From Streptomyces sp. S3(2020) (GTDB lineage Bacteria; Actinomycetota; Actinomycetes; Streptomycetales; Streptomycetaceae), in contig NZ_JABERD010000017.1 in NCBI RefSeq assembly GCF_013044505.1, forward strand, positions 1 to 64,000: a DNA stretch of 64,000 nucleotides, written 5' to 3'. The notes below the pieces were generated by a model. The model saw only the letters and a list, made by a program, of their open reading frames with translations. It was not told where the DNA came from and made no database searches. The first letter of the stretch is position 1; the number at the start of each line of letters is the position of its first letter. Both the position numbers and the translations under genes were made by a program. Below are positions 51,695 through 60,888 of the stretch, in pieces.

Positions 51695-52412
51695 GGGCCG
51701 GCCTGGCGGCCGCCTTGCGCTCTTCCTCCGCCTTCTCGGCGGCCTCCATCTCCGCGAACACGTCGATCGGAGCGGGCGCCTTCGCCAGGAAGACCCAGGT
51801 CAGCCAGACGGCGAGCAGGAAGGGCGGGATCTTCAGCGCGACCAGCACCCAGCCCAGCTGCGCGGTGTCGGCCCACCAGTACAGCGGGAAGAGGATCGCG
51901 CACTTGGCGAGGAGGATCGCGCCCCACGCGTAGCTGGCCTTGGCGTACGCCTTCTTGCGGCCCGGGTTGCGGGTGCGCCAGGAGAGGTTCTCCTTGAAGA
52001 CCGGGCCGAGGATCAGACCGATCAGCGGGACCCCGCAGAGCGTGGTGATGATGTAGGCCAGGCCCAGGCCCAGCGTGTAGAGCATGCCGGGCAGGTAGAA
52101 GTCCTTGGCGTTGCCGGTCATCATCGCGAAGACGACACCGAAGGCGACGCCGAAGACACCGCTGAAGGCGTGCTTGACGGTGTCCTTCGTCACCAGGCGG
52201 ACCACGACCAGGATCAGCGACACCGCGAGCGCGGCGATCGCGGACATGTGGAGGTCCTTGTTGATCGTGTAGATCGTGACGAAGAGGAGGCCGGGCACGA
52301 CCGTCTCCACCATGCCCCGCAGGCCTCCGAAGGCCTCGAACAGCGCGGCCTCGGTCACCGCCCGGACGTCCTGCTGCTCAGTGTCTTCGGTCGGCTTGTC
52401 GAGCGACGTCAC
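51690..52412 (-). CDS. DUF3159 membrane protein
   Basis: 240 residues from GTG 52412. Six or so hydrophobic segments: VVPGLLFVTIYTINKDLHMSAIAALAVSLILVVVRLVTK, FSGVFGVAFGVVFAMMTGN, LYTLGLGLAYIITTLCGVPLIGLILGPVFKE, and others. The DUF3159 family is confined to actinobacteria and its role is unknown. It is the Rv2693c position. The gene is 3 bases from the OB-fold gene, so these form one unit. C-terminal tail is charged. Confidence 0.85.
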   Translation of the reverse strand: MTSLDKPTEDTEQQDVRAVTEAALFEAFGGLRGMVETVVPGLLFVTIYTINKDLHMSAIAALAVSLILVVVRLVTKDTVKHAFSGVFGVAFGVVFAMMTGNAKDFYLPGMLYTLGLGLAYIITTLCGVPLIGLILGPVFKENLSWRTRNPGRKKAYAKASYAWGAILLAKCAILFPLYWWADTAQLGWVLVALKIPPFLLAVWLTWVFLAKAPAPIDVFAEMEAAEKAEEERKAAARPAQ

Positions 52413-52415
52413 CGG

Positions 52416-52814
52416 CTACTCCCTACCGAGGGGTCTCAGTTCGTATTTCGGGTTGAACAGCACCCGGCGGCCCCGGCTCATCGAGATCCGGCCCGATGCG
52501 ATCAGTTTGCGCCCCGGCTCGATCCCCACGATGGACCGCCTGCCGAGCCACACCACGTCCAGTGCGGCGGAGCCGTCGAACAGCTCGGCCTCCAGCGCGG
52601 GGACACCGGCTCGCGGGCGCAGCGTGACCGTGCGCAAGGTACCAGTAACGGTCACGATCTGTCGGTCGTGGCAGTCACCGATCTTGATGCAGCCCGCGGT
52701 CTCGGCGTCCTCCCGCAGCTCCTCCGACTCCAGGTCCTCCTGGGACGAGGAAAGCCTGTCGAGCATGCGCCGGAACCGGCCCACCGGCTTTTCGGAACGC
52801 GGAACAGCACTCAT
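52416..52814 (-). CDS. OB-fold nucleic-acid-binding domain protein
   Basis: 132 residues from ATG 52814. A predicted OB fold: RQIVTVTGTLRTVTLRPRAGVPALEAELFDGSAALDVVWLGRRSIVGIEPGRKLIASGRISMSRG, as in small proteins binding ssDNA or RNA. It is the Rv2694c-type gene of the conserved actinobacterial order. The N-terminal ~45 residues are helical (FRRMLDRLSSSQEDLESEELREDAE). Confidence 0.82.
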   Translation of the reverse strand: MSAVPRSEKPVGRFRRMLDRLSSSQEDLESEELREDAETAGCIKIGDCHDRQIVTVTGTLRTVTLRPRAGVPALEAELFDGSAALDVVWLGRRSIVGIEPGRKLIASGRISMSRGRRVLFNPKYELRPLGRE

Positions 52815-52859
52815 ATGTGAAGCGTACCGGGGTGCACTGACACCTTCGTACCCGCGGTA

Positions 52860-53546
52860 CTAGCCCTCGAACCGATAGCCCATACCAGGCTCCGTAACGA
52901 AGTGCCTGGGATGCGAGGGGTCCGCCTCCAGCTTCCTGCGCAGTTGTGCCATGTAGACGCGCAGGTAGTTCGTCTCGGTTCCGTACGAGGGCCCCCACAC
53001 CTCCTGGAGCAGCTGTTTCTGGCTGACCAGCCGACCGGTGTTGCGCACCAGCACCTCCAGCAGATGCCATTCCGTGGGGGTGAGCCGTACGTCCTTGCCG
53101 GCCCGGTTGACCTTCTTCGCGGCGAGGTCGACGGTGAACTCCTCGGTCTCCACCGTCGTCACGTCGTCCTCGCCCGGTCCGACCGGCTCGGCCCGCCGGA
53201 CCGCCGCCCGCAGCCGGGCCAGCAGCTCGTCCATGCCGAAGGGCTTGGTGACGTAGTCGTCGGCGCCCGCGTCGAGGGCCTGGACCTTCTCGTCGGAGGA
53301 GTGCCGCGCGGACAGCACCAGGATCGGCACCCGGGTCCAGCCGCGCAGGCCTCTGATGACCTCGACGCCGTCCATGTCGGGAAGGCCGAGGTCGAGGACG
53401 ACCACGTCGGGGTGGCGGGCGGCGGCGAGCCGGAGGGCGGTGGCGCCGTCGTGGGCCGCGTCGACCTCGTACTTGCGGGCCTTGAGGTTGATCACGAGGG
53501 CGCGCACGATCTGCGGCTCGTCTTCGATCACGAGCACCCGGGTCAT
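52860..53546 (-). CDS. kdpE: KdpE-type response regulator
   Basis: 228 residues from ATG 53546, which overlaps the kdpD stop (ATGA). The receiver domain has the acidic pocket (VLVIEDEPQ), the phospho-Asp (VVVLDLGLPDMDGVEV) and a Lys switch (DDYVTKPFGMDELLARLRA). The C-terminal OmpR-type winged helix ends KLEADPSHPRHFVTEPGMGYRFEG. It would regulate the Kdp K+ ATPase, but kdpFABC is not within this window. Confidence 0.9.
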   Translation of the reverse strand: MTRVLVIEDEPQIVRALVINLKARKYEVDAAHDGATALRLAAARHPDVVVLDLGLPDMDGVEVIRGLRGWTRVPILVLSARHSSDEKVQALDAGADDYVTKPFGMDELLARLRAAVRRAEPVGPGEDDVTTVETEEFTVDLAAKKVNRAGKDVRLTPTEWHLLEVLVRNTGRLVSQKQLLQEVWGPSYGTETNYLRVYMAQLRRKLEADPSHPRHFVTEPGMGYRFEG

Positions 53547-56086
53547 GTGACCTGCCTTTCGGGTTGTACGACCGGTTGTGGCTCAGGGTGTGATCCTGCC
53601 GCCCGGAGGGTGAGGACCATGGTCAGGCCGCCGCCCGGCGTGTCCTCGGCGTTCAGCGTGCCGCTCATCGCCTCGGCGAAGCCACGGGCGACCGCGAGGC
53701 CCAGTCCGACCCCGGCGCCGCGCGGGGCGTCGCCGTACCGCTGGAAGGGCGCGAAGATGCGCTCCTTGGCCTCGTCCGGGACGCCGGGGCCGCGGTCGAC
53801 CACCCGGACCTCGACCCGGTCGGCGATGGCGCTGGCGGACACCAGGACGGCCTTGCCCCGGGGGCTGTACTTGACGGCGTTCTCGACGAGGTTGGCCACG
53901 GACCGCTCCAGCAGCCCGGGGTCCACGGCGACCATGGGCAGCGTCTCGGGGATGTCGAGCTCCACGCTGTCCTCGGGCACCCCGCCCAGCGCCATGGGGA
54001 CGACCTCGTCGAGGTCGATCTCCCGGATCAGCGGGGTGACGGTGCCGGTCTGGAGCCGGGACATGTCCAGGAGGTTCCCGACGAGGTGGTCGAGCCGGTC
54101 GGCGCCCTCCTCGATGCCCTCCAGGAGCTCGGCCTGGTCCTCCTCGGACCACGCCACGTCATCGGAGCGCAGCGAGGACACCGCCGCCTTGATCCCGGCC
54201 AGCGGTGTCCGCAGGTCATGGCTCACGGCGGCCAGCAGCGCGGTCCGGATCCGGTTGCCCTCCGCGAGCGTGCGGGCCCGGTCGGCCTCCTCCTGGAGGC
54301 GCCGCCGGTCCAGCGCGACGGCCGCCTGCGCGGCGAAGGCGGCCAGCACCCGGCGGTCCTCGGCGGGCAGCACCCGGCCGATCAGAGCGAGGGCCATGTG
54401 GTCGCCGACCGGGACGTCCACGTCCGCGTCCTCCGGCCGCTCCACCGGGCGTCCGGGCCCGGCCCGGCCCGCGCAGGTCCACGGTTCGACATCGCTCGCG
54501 CGCTCCAGGAGGGCCGCCGACTCCATCCCGAAGGTCTCCCGGACCCGTTCGAGGAGTTCCTCCAGGCTGGTCTCGCCGCGCAGCACGTTGCCCGCGAGGA
54601 AGGAGAGGATCTCCGACTCGGCCCGAAGCCTGGCGGCCTGGTGGGTGCGCCGGGCCGCGAGGTCGACCACGGAGGCGACCGAAACGCCGACGCCGACGAA
54701 GATCGCGATGGCGACGATGTTCTTGGGGTCGGCGATGGTCCAGTGGTGCAGGGGCGGTGTGTAGAAGTAGTTCAGCAGCAGGGAGCCGACCGCGGCCGAG
54801 GCCAGCGCGGGCAGCAGTCCGCCGAGCAGGGCGGCCGCGACGGTCACGGTCAGGAACAGCAGCATGTCGTTGGCGAGGCCGAGGTCGACGGTGTTGAGCA
54901 GCACGGCCATGACCGGCGGGCCGACCACGCCGACCGCCCAGCCCCAGATGATCCGGGCCCGCCCGAGCCGCGCGCCCCGGGCGACGGGCAGTCCACGCCC
55001 CTTGGCGACCTCGTCGTGGGTGACGATGTGGACGTCCAGGTCGGGTCCGGACTCACGGGCGACCGTGGCGCCGACTCCGGGGCCGAAGACGTACTGCCAG
55101 GTCTTGCGGCGTGAGGATCCGAGGACGATCTGGGTGGCGTTGGCGCCGCGTGCGAAGTCGAGCAGCGCCGCGGGTATGTCGTCGCCGACGACATGGTGGA
55201 AGGTGCCGCCGAGGTCCTCGACGAGGGTGCGCTGGACGGCGAGTTCCTTGGGTGAGGCGGCGGTGAGTCCGTCGCTGCGGGCTATGTAGACGGCGAGCAC
55301 TTCACCGCCGGCGCCCTTCTCGGCGAGCCGCGCGGCCCGCCGGATCAGGGTCCGCCCCTCCGGTCCCCCGGTCAGCCCGACCACGATCCGCTCCCGCGAA
55401 CCCCAGATCTTCGAGACCCGGTGCTCGCTGCGGTACTGCTTCAGGTACTCGTCGACCCGGTCGGCCACCCACAGCAGCGCGAGTTCCCGCAGGGCGGTGA
55501 GATTGCCCGGCCGGAAGTAGTTCGACAGCGCCGCGTCGACCTTGTCGGACTGGTAGACGTTGCCGTGCGCCATCCGCCTGCGCAGCGCCTGCGGCGACAT
55601 GTCGACCAGCTCGATCTGATCCGCCCGCCGCACCACCTCGTCCGGCACGGTCTCCCGCTGCCGCACCCCGGTGATCGACTCGACGACGTCCCCGAGCGAC
55701 TCCAGATGCTGGATGTTCACCGTCGACACCACGTCGATCCCGGCCGCGAGGAGCTCCTCCACGTCCTGCCACCGCTTGGCGTTGCGGGAGCCGGGGACGT
55801 TGGTGTGGGCGAGTTCGTCCACCAGGGCGACGGCGGGGGCGCGGCGCAGCACGGCGTCCACGTCCATCTCGGTGAAGGCGCTCCCCCGGTACGCCAGCTC
55901 GCGGCGCGGGACCTGCTCCAGACCGTGCAGCATCACCTCGGTGCGCGGCCGGCCGTGATGCTCGACGAACGCCACGACGCAGTCGGTGCCCCGCTCGATC
56001 CGGCGGTGGGCCTCGGACAGCATCGCGTACGTCTTGCCGACGCCCGGTGCCGCACCGAGGTAGATCCGAAGCTTGCCGCGTCCCAT
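53543..56086 (-). CDS. kdpD: KdpD-type sensor histidine kinase
   Basis: 847 residues. The N-terminal KdpD domain has Walker A GAAPGVGKTYAMLSEAHRR and the UspA-like middle (AVYIARSDGLTAASPKELAVQRTLVEDLGG). Four hydrophobic helices (about 380-500) are followed by a GAF-like part. The kinase core is HisKA with His in AAVSHDLRTPLAGIKAAV and HATPase (NLVENAVKYSPRGKAVL, GPGVPDEAKERIFAPF). It senses K+ limitation or turgor. The start ATG is 56086. Confidence 0.92.
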   Translation of the reverse strand: MGRGKLRIYLGAAPGVGKTYAMLSEAHRRIERGTDCVVAFVEHHGRPRTEVMLHGLEQVPRRELAYRGSAFTEMDVDAVLRRAPAVALVDELAHTNVPGSRNAKRWQDVEELLAAGIDVVSTVNIQHLESLGDVVESITGVRQRETVPDEVVRRADQIELVDMSPQALRRRMAHGNVYQSDKVDAALSNYFRPGNLTALRELALLWVADRVDEYLKQYRSEHRVSKIWGSRERIVVGLTGGPEGRTLIRRAARLAEKGAGGEVLAVYIARSDGLTAASPKELAVQRTLVEDLGGTFHHVVGDDIPAALLDFARGANATQIVLGSSRRKTWQYVFGPGVGATVARESGPDLDVHIVTHDEVAKGRGLPVARGARLGRARIIWGWAVGVVGPPVMAVLLNTVDLGLANDMLLFLTVTVAAALLGGLLPALASAAVGSLLLNYFYTPPLHHWTIADPKNIVAIAIFVGVGVSVASVVDLAARRTHQAARLRAESEILSFLAGNVLRGETSLEELLERVRETFGMESAALLERASDVEPWTCAGRAGPGRPVERPEDADVDVPVGDHMALALIGRVLPAEDRRVLAAFAAQAAVALDRRRLQEEADRARTLAEGNRIRTALLAAVSHDLRTPLAGIKAAVSSLRSDDVAWSEEDQAELLEGIEEGADRLDHLVGNLLDMSRLQTGTVTPLIREIDLDEVVPMALGGVPEDSVELDIPETLPMVAVDPGLLERSVANLVENAVKYSPRGKAVLVSASAIADRVEVRVVDRGPGVPDEAKERIFAPFQRYGDAPRGAGVGLGLAVARGFAEAMSGTLNAEDTPGGGLTMVLTLRAAGSHPEPQPVVQPERQVT

Positions 56087-56258
56087 GGGTCCTATTGTCT
56101 GCCGGTCACTGCTGCCTACGCAGCGTCGACCCTACGACGAACATTCCCGCCAAATGGGGCCAGGGCGCCCCCGGAGCCCGTCTTTGACGCAACCCTGACG
56201 GCGCACCCCGAGCGGCCCTCGCCGAGCGGCCTTCGCCGAGCGCACCTCGTCGTGCGGC

Positions 56259-56951
56259 TCAGTCCTCGACGATCTCCCCGTCGCGCAGCTCCAGCACCCG
56301 GTCCGCCAGATCCAGCAGGGTCGCGTCGTGGGTGGCGACCAGCGCGGTGACGTTCTCGCTGCGTACGACGGCCCGCAGCAGCTCCATCACGGCGTGCCCG
56401 GTCTCCGCGTCGAGCTGGCCGGTCGGCTCGTCGGCGATCAGGAGCGAGGGGCTGTTGGCGAGGGCGCGGGCGATGGCGACGCGCTGCTGCTGGCCGCCGG
56501 AGAGTTCGGTGGGCCGCTGTGCCGCGTGGTCGGCGAGGCCCACCAGGGACAGCAGCAGCTCGACGCGCTCCTCACGCGCGCGTGCCTCGGCGCGGCGCAG
56601 CCGCATCGGGACGCCGACGTTCTCGGCGGCGGTGAGGATCGGGATGAGCCCGAAGGACTGGAAGACGAAGCCGATGCTGTCCCGGCGCAGGGCGAGCAGT
56701 CCGTCCTCGTCGAGCCCGGCGAGGTCGCGTCCGTCGACCTCGATGTGCCCCTCGTCCGGGGCGTCGAGTCCGCCGACGATGTTGAGGAGGGTGGTCTTCC
56801 CGGACCCCGACCGCCCCTTGAGGGCGACGAGTTCACCGCGCGGCACCTCCAGGGAGACCCCGCGCAGGGCGTGGACGACGCCGGCTCCGCGCCCGAAGGA
56901 CTTGTGGACGTTCTCGACCCGCACCATGGTCTCGGTGACCACCTGGCTCAT
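56259..56951 (-). CDS. ABC transporter ATP-binding protein (LolD/MacB type)
   Basis: 230 residues. Walker A is LKGRSGSGKTTLLNIVGGL, the signature LSGGQQQRVAIARALAN, and Walker B SLLIADEPTGQLD with VATHDATLLDLADRVLELRDGE. Ion- or lipoprotein-exporter ATPases of this group need a FtsX-like permease, but none is adjacent in this window. It lies 172 bases upstream of the kdpDE unit's end and is divergent from nothing, so it may be an orphan ATPase or belong to genes elsewhere. Confidence 0.88.
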   Translation of the reverse strand: MSQVVTETMVRVENVHKSFGRGAGVVHALRGVSLEVPRGELVALKGRSGSGKTTLLNIVGGLDAPDEGHIEVDGRDLAGLDEDGLLALRRDSIGFVFQSFGLIPILTAAENVGVPMRLRRAEARAREERVELLLSLVGLADHAAQRPTELSGGQQQRVAIARALANSPSLLIADEPTGQLDAETGHAVMELLRAVVRSENVTALVATHDATLLDLADRVLELRDGEIVED

Positions 56952-57015
56952 GAGCCCCTCCCCCGTGAAGACCGGGCGCCAGTATCCCCACCGGACGCCC
57001 GGCCGATCAACGGTT

Positions 57016-58182
57016 TCAGCTCAGGTTGTCCCCGTGGGTGAGGGTCTCCCAGGCCAGGAACAGGTTGTTGCTGCCGGCCGGGCGGTTCCGCTCGGTCAGC
57101 GTCTGCGTATTAGTCATGCCCATGCCAAGCCTGTTGTGCAGGGCGTTGTAGCCGACCTCGGTGACCGGCCCGAGGCCCAGATGCAGCGACCCGCCGCACA
57201 GCCAGCCGGGGACGGCCGTACCCAGTTCGTACCTGGCCTGGAACCCGAGCGCCTGCCGCAGCCGCTCGCCCACGTCGGTGCCGTACAGGTCCTGCCCCTG
57301 GATGCGGCTGGTCTCGGCGACGTGCGAGATCGCGGAGATGCCGTACCCGGTGTGCGTGAAGTCGCGGCAGGTTTCCTGGGTGAGGCCGGTGGCGAAGGTG
57401 GACTGCCCCTGCCAGTACCTGACGACCTTGTCCCGGGTGTCGAGGTTCTGGCTCGGCACGGTCTTCGGCAGATCGCCGTCGGAGGCGAGGTAGACGTAGG
57501 CAGCGGTGCGGGTGCGGAACTTCGCCATGGCCTTGTCGTACGACGCCTTGTCCTCCAGGAAGACGGAGATGCCGACGGCGGCCTCCATCATCGACAGCTC
57601 CCAGTTCCCGTTCGAGTTGGAGCCGTTGATGATCTCCGGGAGATAGACATTGCGGAGCATGGTCGCGAAGCGCCCGGAGCCCGCCCAGCCTCCCGTGTAC
57701 GTGTGCTTGATGATCTCGGCGGCCTTCGGCCAGGAGGATCCGGCCCAGCCGGTCTGGAGGGGCGCGTTGCTGTTGGTGTGGTCCGTGACCACCGCCGACC
57801 ACGCGTCCATCAGCTGGATGGACTTCTTCGCGTAGCGCTCGTCACGGGTGATGTACCAGGCGAGGGCCTGCGTGTACGCCGCTATGGCGTCCTCGCGCTC
57901 GTCGGTGCAGCCGTAGTTGGGGTTCGAGTACGAGCCGCACTCGACGACCGCGCGGGGCTTGGGCGTGCGGTTCAGATCGGCGTACTTGCTCGCCATCATC
58001 TGGTCGTAGGCGCCCTTCCAGGGCTGGGCGCCGGCGTTGACCTTGGAGCGGGTGAAGTCCAACTGCCCCTTGGAGACGGTGACTCCGGGGTGGGCGAAGG
58101 CGGCGGGAGCGGCGTCGGCGGGCCAGGCGAGGGCACCGGCGACGAGCGCGGCGGCGGCCGCGAGGAGAGCGGTTCTGCGCAT
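57016..58182 (-). CDS. Secreted alginate-lyase-family protein
   Basis: 388 residues from ATG 58182. A Sec signal peptide (RRTALLAAAAALVAGALAWPADAAPA) is followed by an alpha/alpha-barrel with GNWELSMMEAAVGISVFLED, WPKAAEIIKHTYTGG and GAQPWKGAYDQMMASKYADL. The family (PL5-like, alginate lyase superfamily) degrades uronic-acid polymers, but the true substrate is open. It stands alone behind the terminator at 58296 and is probably lineage-specific within an otherwise conserved order. Confidence 0.8.
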   Translation of the reverse strand: MRRTALLAAAAALVAGALAWPADAAPAAFAHPGVTVSKGQLDFTRSKVNAGAQPWKGAYDQMMASKYADLNRTPKPRAVVECGSYSNPNYGCTDEREDAIAAYTQALAWYITRDERYAKKSIQLMDAWSAVVTDHTNSNAPLQTGWAGSSWPKAAEIIKHTYTGGWAGSGRFATMLRNVYLPEIINGSNSNGNWELSMMEAAVGISVFLEDKASYDKAMAKFRTRTAAYVYLASDGDLPKTVPSQNLDTRDKVVRYWQGQSTFATGLTQETCRDFTHTGYGISAISHVAETSRIQGQDLYGTDVGERLRQALGFQARYELGTAVPGWLCGGSLHLGLGPVTEVGYNALHNRLGMGMTNTQTLTERNRPAGSNNLFLAWETLTHGDNLS

Positions 58183-58295
58183 GCGTGGGGGGCCTTCCGT
58201 TCTCGTATATGAACCCGAAGCGCCTTTATGAACAGACGCGTTGGCCGGAGACGGTAGGTACAGACCAATGCGGAGTCAAGGGTCCACGCACGAGA

Positions 58296-58327
58296 AAGGG
58301 CCGCATCCCGGCGGGGATGCGGCCCTT
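58296..58327 (-). terminator. Hairpin terminator behind the dut operon
   Basis: Perfect 14-bp arms (AAGGGCCGCATCCC at 58296-58309 and its complement at 58314-58327) around a 4-base loop lie 16 bases behind the DUF3710 stop at 58343 on the minus strand. Confidence 0.8.
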
Positions 58328-58342
58328 GCAGTTCTACGACGC

Positions 58343-59110
58343 TCAGCGGACCTCGGTGATCTCCGGGCCGCGCTGGAGCTGGCCCATGCCGCCGGAGAAG
58401 CGGGAGCCCTCCTGGTCCTGCTGCTGGACGCCCTCGGGGACCATCTGGGCGTCGTTCGGCAGCTTGAGGACGATCGGGTCGCGAGGGGCCATCGGGCCCT
58501 CACCGCGGACCACGACCGTGTCCCGGAAGATCTGCTCGAGCAGACCCGCGGCCTGCGGCTGCACCGCGCCCTGGCCCGAGATCACACCGCGCAGGAACCA
58601 GCGCGGACCGTCCACACCGACGAACCGCACGACCTGGAAGCCGCCCGTGCCGTCCGGCAGCTGCACCGGCACCTGGGCCCGCAGCTCCCAGCCCAGCGGA
58701 CCCTCGACCTCGTCGACGATGCCGCCCTGCTGGGTGATGCCGGTGGCGATCTCCTCGCGCACCTCGCCCCAGATGCCCTCGCGCTTGGGAGCGGCGAAGG
58801 CCTGGAGCTGGACGGCGCTGTCGCGCAGCACGACGGTCGCCGCGACGATCGCGTCACCCGCGACCTCGACCCGCAGCTCCATGCCGTCGACGCCGGGCAC
58901 GAAGAGTCCGCCCAGGTCCACGCGGCCCTCGCCGGGCTCGCGCACCTCGGTGTCGTCCCAGGGCCCGTCGGGCCGCGGCTCGGGTTCGAGCCTCACACGC
59001 TCACGCGCGCCGTCCTCGTCGTCCGCCTCAGTGTCGACACTGTCGACGACCTGCTCGGCCTCGCCGGCCGCGTCCTCGGCGGCACCCTTCTTGTTGCGAC
59101 GTCCGAACAC
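58343..59110 (-). CDS. DUF3710 protein
   Basis: 255 residues from GTG 59110, directly behind dut. The N-terminal ~45 residues are acidic. The body is one DUF3710 domain: RVDLGGLFVPGVDGMELRVEVAGDAIVAATVVLRDSAVQLQAFAAPKREGIWGEVREEIATGI, RWFLRGVISGQGAVQPQAAGLLEQIFRDTVVVRGEGPMAPRDPIVLKLP. The family is actinobacterial and of unknown role, always beside dut (Rv2696c position). Gap to dut is one base, so they are one operon. Confidence 0.88.
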   Translation of the reverse strand: MFGRRNKKGAAEDAAGEAEQVVDSVDTEADDEDGARERVRLEPEPRPDGPWDDTEVREPGEGRVDLGGLFVPGVDGMELRVEVAGDAIVAATVVLRDSAVQLQAFAAPKREGIWGEVREEIATGITQQGGIVDEVEGPLGWELRAQVPVQLPDGTGGFQVVRFVGVDGPRWFLRGVISGQGAVQPQAAGLLEQIFRDTVVVRGEGPMAPRDPIVLKLPNDAQMVPEGVQQQDQEGSRFSGGMGQLQRGPEITEVR

Positions 59111-59111
59111 G

Positions 59112-59663
59112 TCACTGTCCTTCCCGGTCGGATACGGCCGAAGCGTATCGATTCCCACCCGTTGTGCCGCCTTCGGCGGCCTGACCGCTTGTGCTGCTTG
59201 CCCCGGCCACCGCGGCATGGCCTCCGGTGGACCCGAAGCCCCCTTCGGCCCGCGCCGAGTCGGAAAGTTCCGCGACCTCCTGGAAGCGGACCCGCTCGAC
59301 CTGCTGGACGACCAGTTGGGCGATCCGGTCGAAGCGCTCGAACCGCACCACCTCGCGCGGGTCGAGATTCACCACGATCACCTTGATCTCCCCACGGTAC
59401 CCGGCATCAACCGTCCCCGGGGCATTCACGAGAGCGACACCGCAGCGGGCGGCGAGGCCGGATCGGGGGTGCACGAAGGCCGCGTACCCCTCCGGGAGCG
59501 CCACAGACACCCCGGTGGGCAGCACGGCCCGCTCACCCGGCTTCAGCTCACAGCTCTCGGTGGTGCGCAGATCGGCTCCCGCGTCGCCGGGGTGCGCGTA
59601 CGACGGAAGCGGTACGTCGGGGTCGACGCGCCGGATCGGCACGCTCAGGGGTTCACGGCTCAC
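59112..59663 (-). CDS. dut: Deoxyuridine 5'-triphosphate nucleotidohydrolase
   Basis: 183 residues from GTG 59663, overlapping the thioesterase stop (GTGA). It hydrolyses dUTP to dUMP and PPi. Motifs: DAGADLRTTE, VHPRSGLAARCGVALVNAPGTVDAGYRGEIKVIVVN, RIAQLVVQQVE, and the C-terminal GGFGSTGGH arm that closes over the nucleotide. The final 35 residues (ASSTSGQAAEGGTTGGNR) are an extra tail not seen in short Dut enzymes. This is the Rv2697c position. Confidence 0.93.
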   Translation of the reverse strand: MSREPLSVPIRRVDPDVPLPSYAHPGDAGADLRTTESCELKPGERAVLPTGVSVALPEGYAAFVHPRSGLAARCGVALVNAPGTVDAGYRGEIKVIVVNLDPREVVRFERFDRIAQLVVQQVERVRFQEVAELSDSARAEGGFGSTGGHAAVAGASSTSGQAAEGGTTGGNRYASAVSDREGQ

Positions 59664-60244
59664 GGGTTCACCTCGAAGGCACGGGCACGCCGGACCTGGT
59701 CCGGGTCGTCCATGGCGGCCCGGATCTCCTCCGGGCGGCCGTTGTCGATGAAGTGGTCGACCTTCACCTCGATGAAGAGCGCCTCGGCACGGACGGCGAC
59801 GGGCCCGTCGGGGCCGCCGATCCGTCCGGTGGCGGTCGAGTAGATCTTCCGTCCCGCGACGGCCGTCACCTCGGCCTCCAGATACAGCACCGTGCCCACC
59901 GGGACGGGCCGCGCGAAGTCGGTCTCCAGCCGTCCGGTCACCGCGATCGTCCGCAGCAGCCAGTTCAGCGAACCGAGGGTCTCGTCGAGGGCGGTCGCGA
60001 GAACGCCGCCGTGCGCGAGGCCCGGGGCACCCTGATGGGCGGGCCGCACGGTGAACTCGGCGCTGACCGAGACCCCTTCGCCGGCCCGGGCCTCCAGGTG
60101 CAGTCCGTGGGCCTGCTCGCCGCCGCAGCCGAAGCACTGGCCGTAGTGCGCGCCGAGGAGCTCACCGGGGGCGGGCGCGTCGGGGTGACGCGACGGCTTC
60201 ACGGCGTCGGCGGGAGGCTGAAGAGCTGCGGAACTACCACTCAC
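59660..60244 (-). CDS. PaaI-type thioesterase (hotdog fold)
   Basis: 194 residues. The hotdog region has QGAPGLAHGGVLATALDETLGSLNWLL, which is the PaaI-like HGG-x-D/E helix, and GRLETDFARPVPVGTVLYLEAEV. It hydrolyses acyl-CoA thioesters. The N-terminal part has a Cys-rich site (GQCFGCGGEQAHGLHLEA). It is coupled to dut by the GTGA overlap, an arrangement seen in several actinobacteria but of unclear metabolic sense. Confidence 0.85.
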   Translation of the reverse strand: MSGSSAALQPPADAVKPSRHPDAPAPGELLGAHYGQCFGCGGEQAHGLHLEARAGEGVSVSAEFTVRPAHQGAPGLAHGGVLATALDETLGSLNWLLRTIAVTGRLETDFARPVPVGTVLYLEAEVTAVAGRKIYSTATGRIGGPDGPVAVRAEALFIEVKVDHFIDNGRPEEIRAAMDDPDQVRRARAFEVNP

Positions 60245-60357
60245 AGGCGCAGACCTTACCCGCCCGCCCGTCTCCCACCGTCACCCTGCCTGACAGCGCT
60301 TCGCGCCGGTGCCCCCTGACAACGGCCCGGTTCTCGCACCGTGCCAAGCTTGGCTCC

Positions 60358-60819
60358 ATGCAGCTCTCCACCACCCCCTACGAAGAACGCCTCACCGCCC
60401 CCCGCTCGTGGTGGCTCATCTCGTTCCTGGTGGGGGTCTCCTTCGCCCTGATCCTGCTGCCGTTCGGCACGCTGCCGCTGCTCGGCGGCCTGGTCGGCGG
60501 CACCGCGGCCGCGGCCGTCGCCGCCAGCTCGTACGGCTCGCTGCGCATCCGCGTGGTGGGCGGCTCGCTGATCGCCGGCGAGGCGAAGATCCCGGTCACG
60601 GCGCTGGGTGCGGCAGAGGTGCTGGACGCGGAGGAGGCGCGCGCCTGGCGCACGTACAAGGCCGACACCCGGGCCTTCCTGCTGCTGCGCGCCTACATCC
60701 CGACGGCGCTGCGCGTGGAGGTCACGGACCCCGAGGACCCGACGCCGTACCTGTATCTGTCGACGCGGGAGCCGGAGCGGCTGGCGCAGGCGCTCCAGCG
60801 GGCGCGGGACGCCGCCTAG
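60358..60819 (+). CDS. DUF3093 membrane protein
   Basis: 153 residues from ATG 60358. Two adjacent hydrophobic helices (WWLISFLVGVSFALILLPFGTLPLLGGLVGGTAAAAVAA) are followed by a soluble beta-rich domain (SLRIRVVGGSLIAGEAKIPVTALGAAEVLDAEEARAWRTYKADTRAFLLLRAYIPTALRVEV). DUF3093 is actinobacterial, of unknown role, the Rv2698 position. It is divergent from the thioesterase-dut-DUF3710 group. Confidence 0.88.
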   Translation: MQLSTTPYEERLTAPRSWWLISFLVGVSFALILLPFGTLPLLGGLVGGTAAAAVAASSYGSLRIRVVGGSLIAGEAKIPVTALGAAEVLDAEEARAWRTYKADTRAFLLLRAYIPTALRVEVTDPEDPTPYLYLSTREPERLAQALQRARDAA

Positions 60820-60888
60820 AACTTTCGCGCGAGGCTTCACACCACGGGAGACCCGCTCCCCCAGGGGGCCTGGACTCTCACGGAACTC

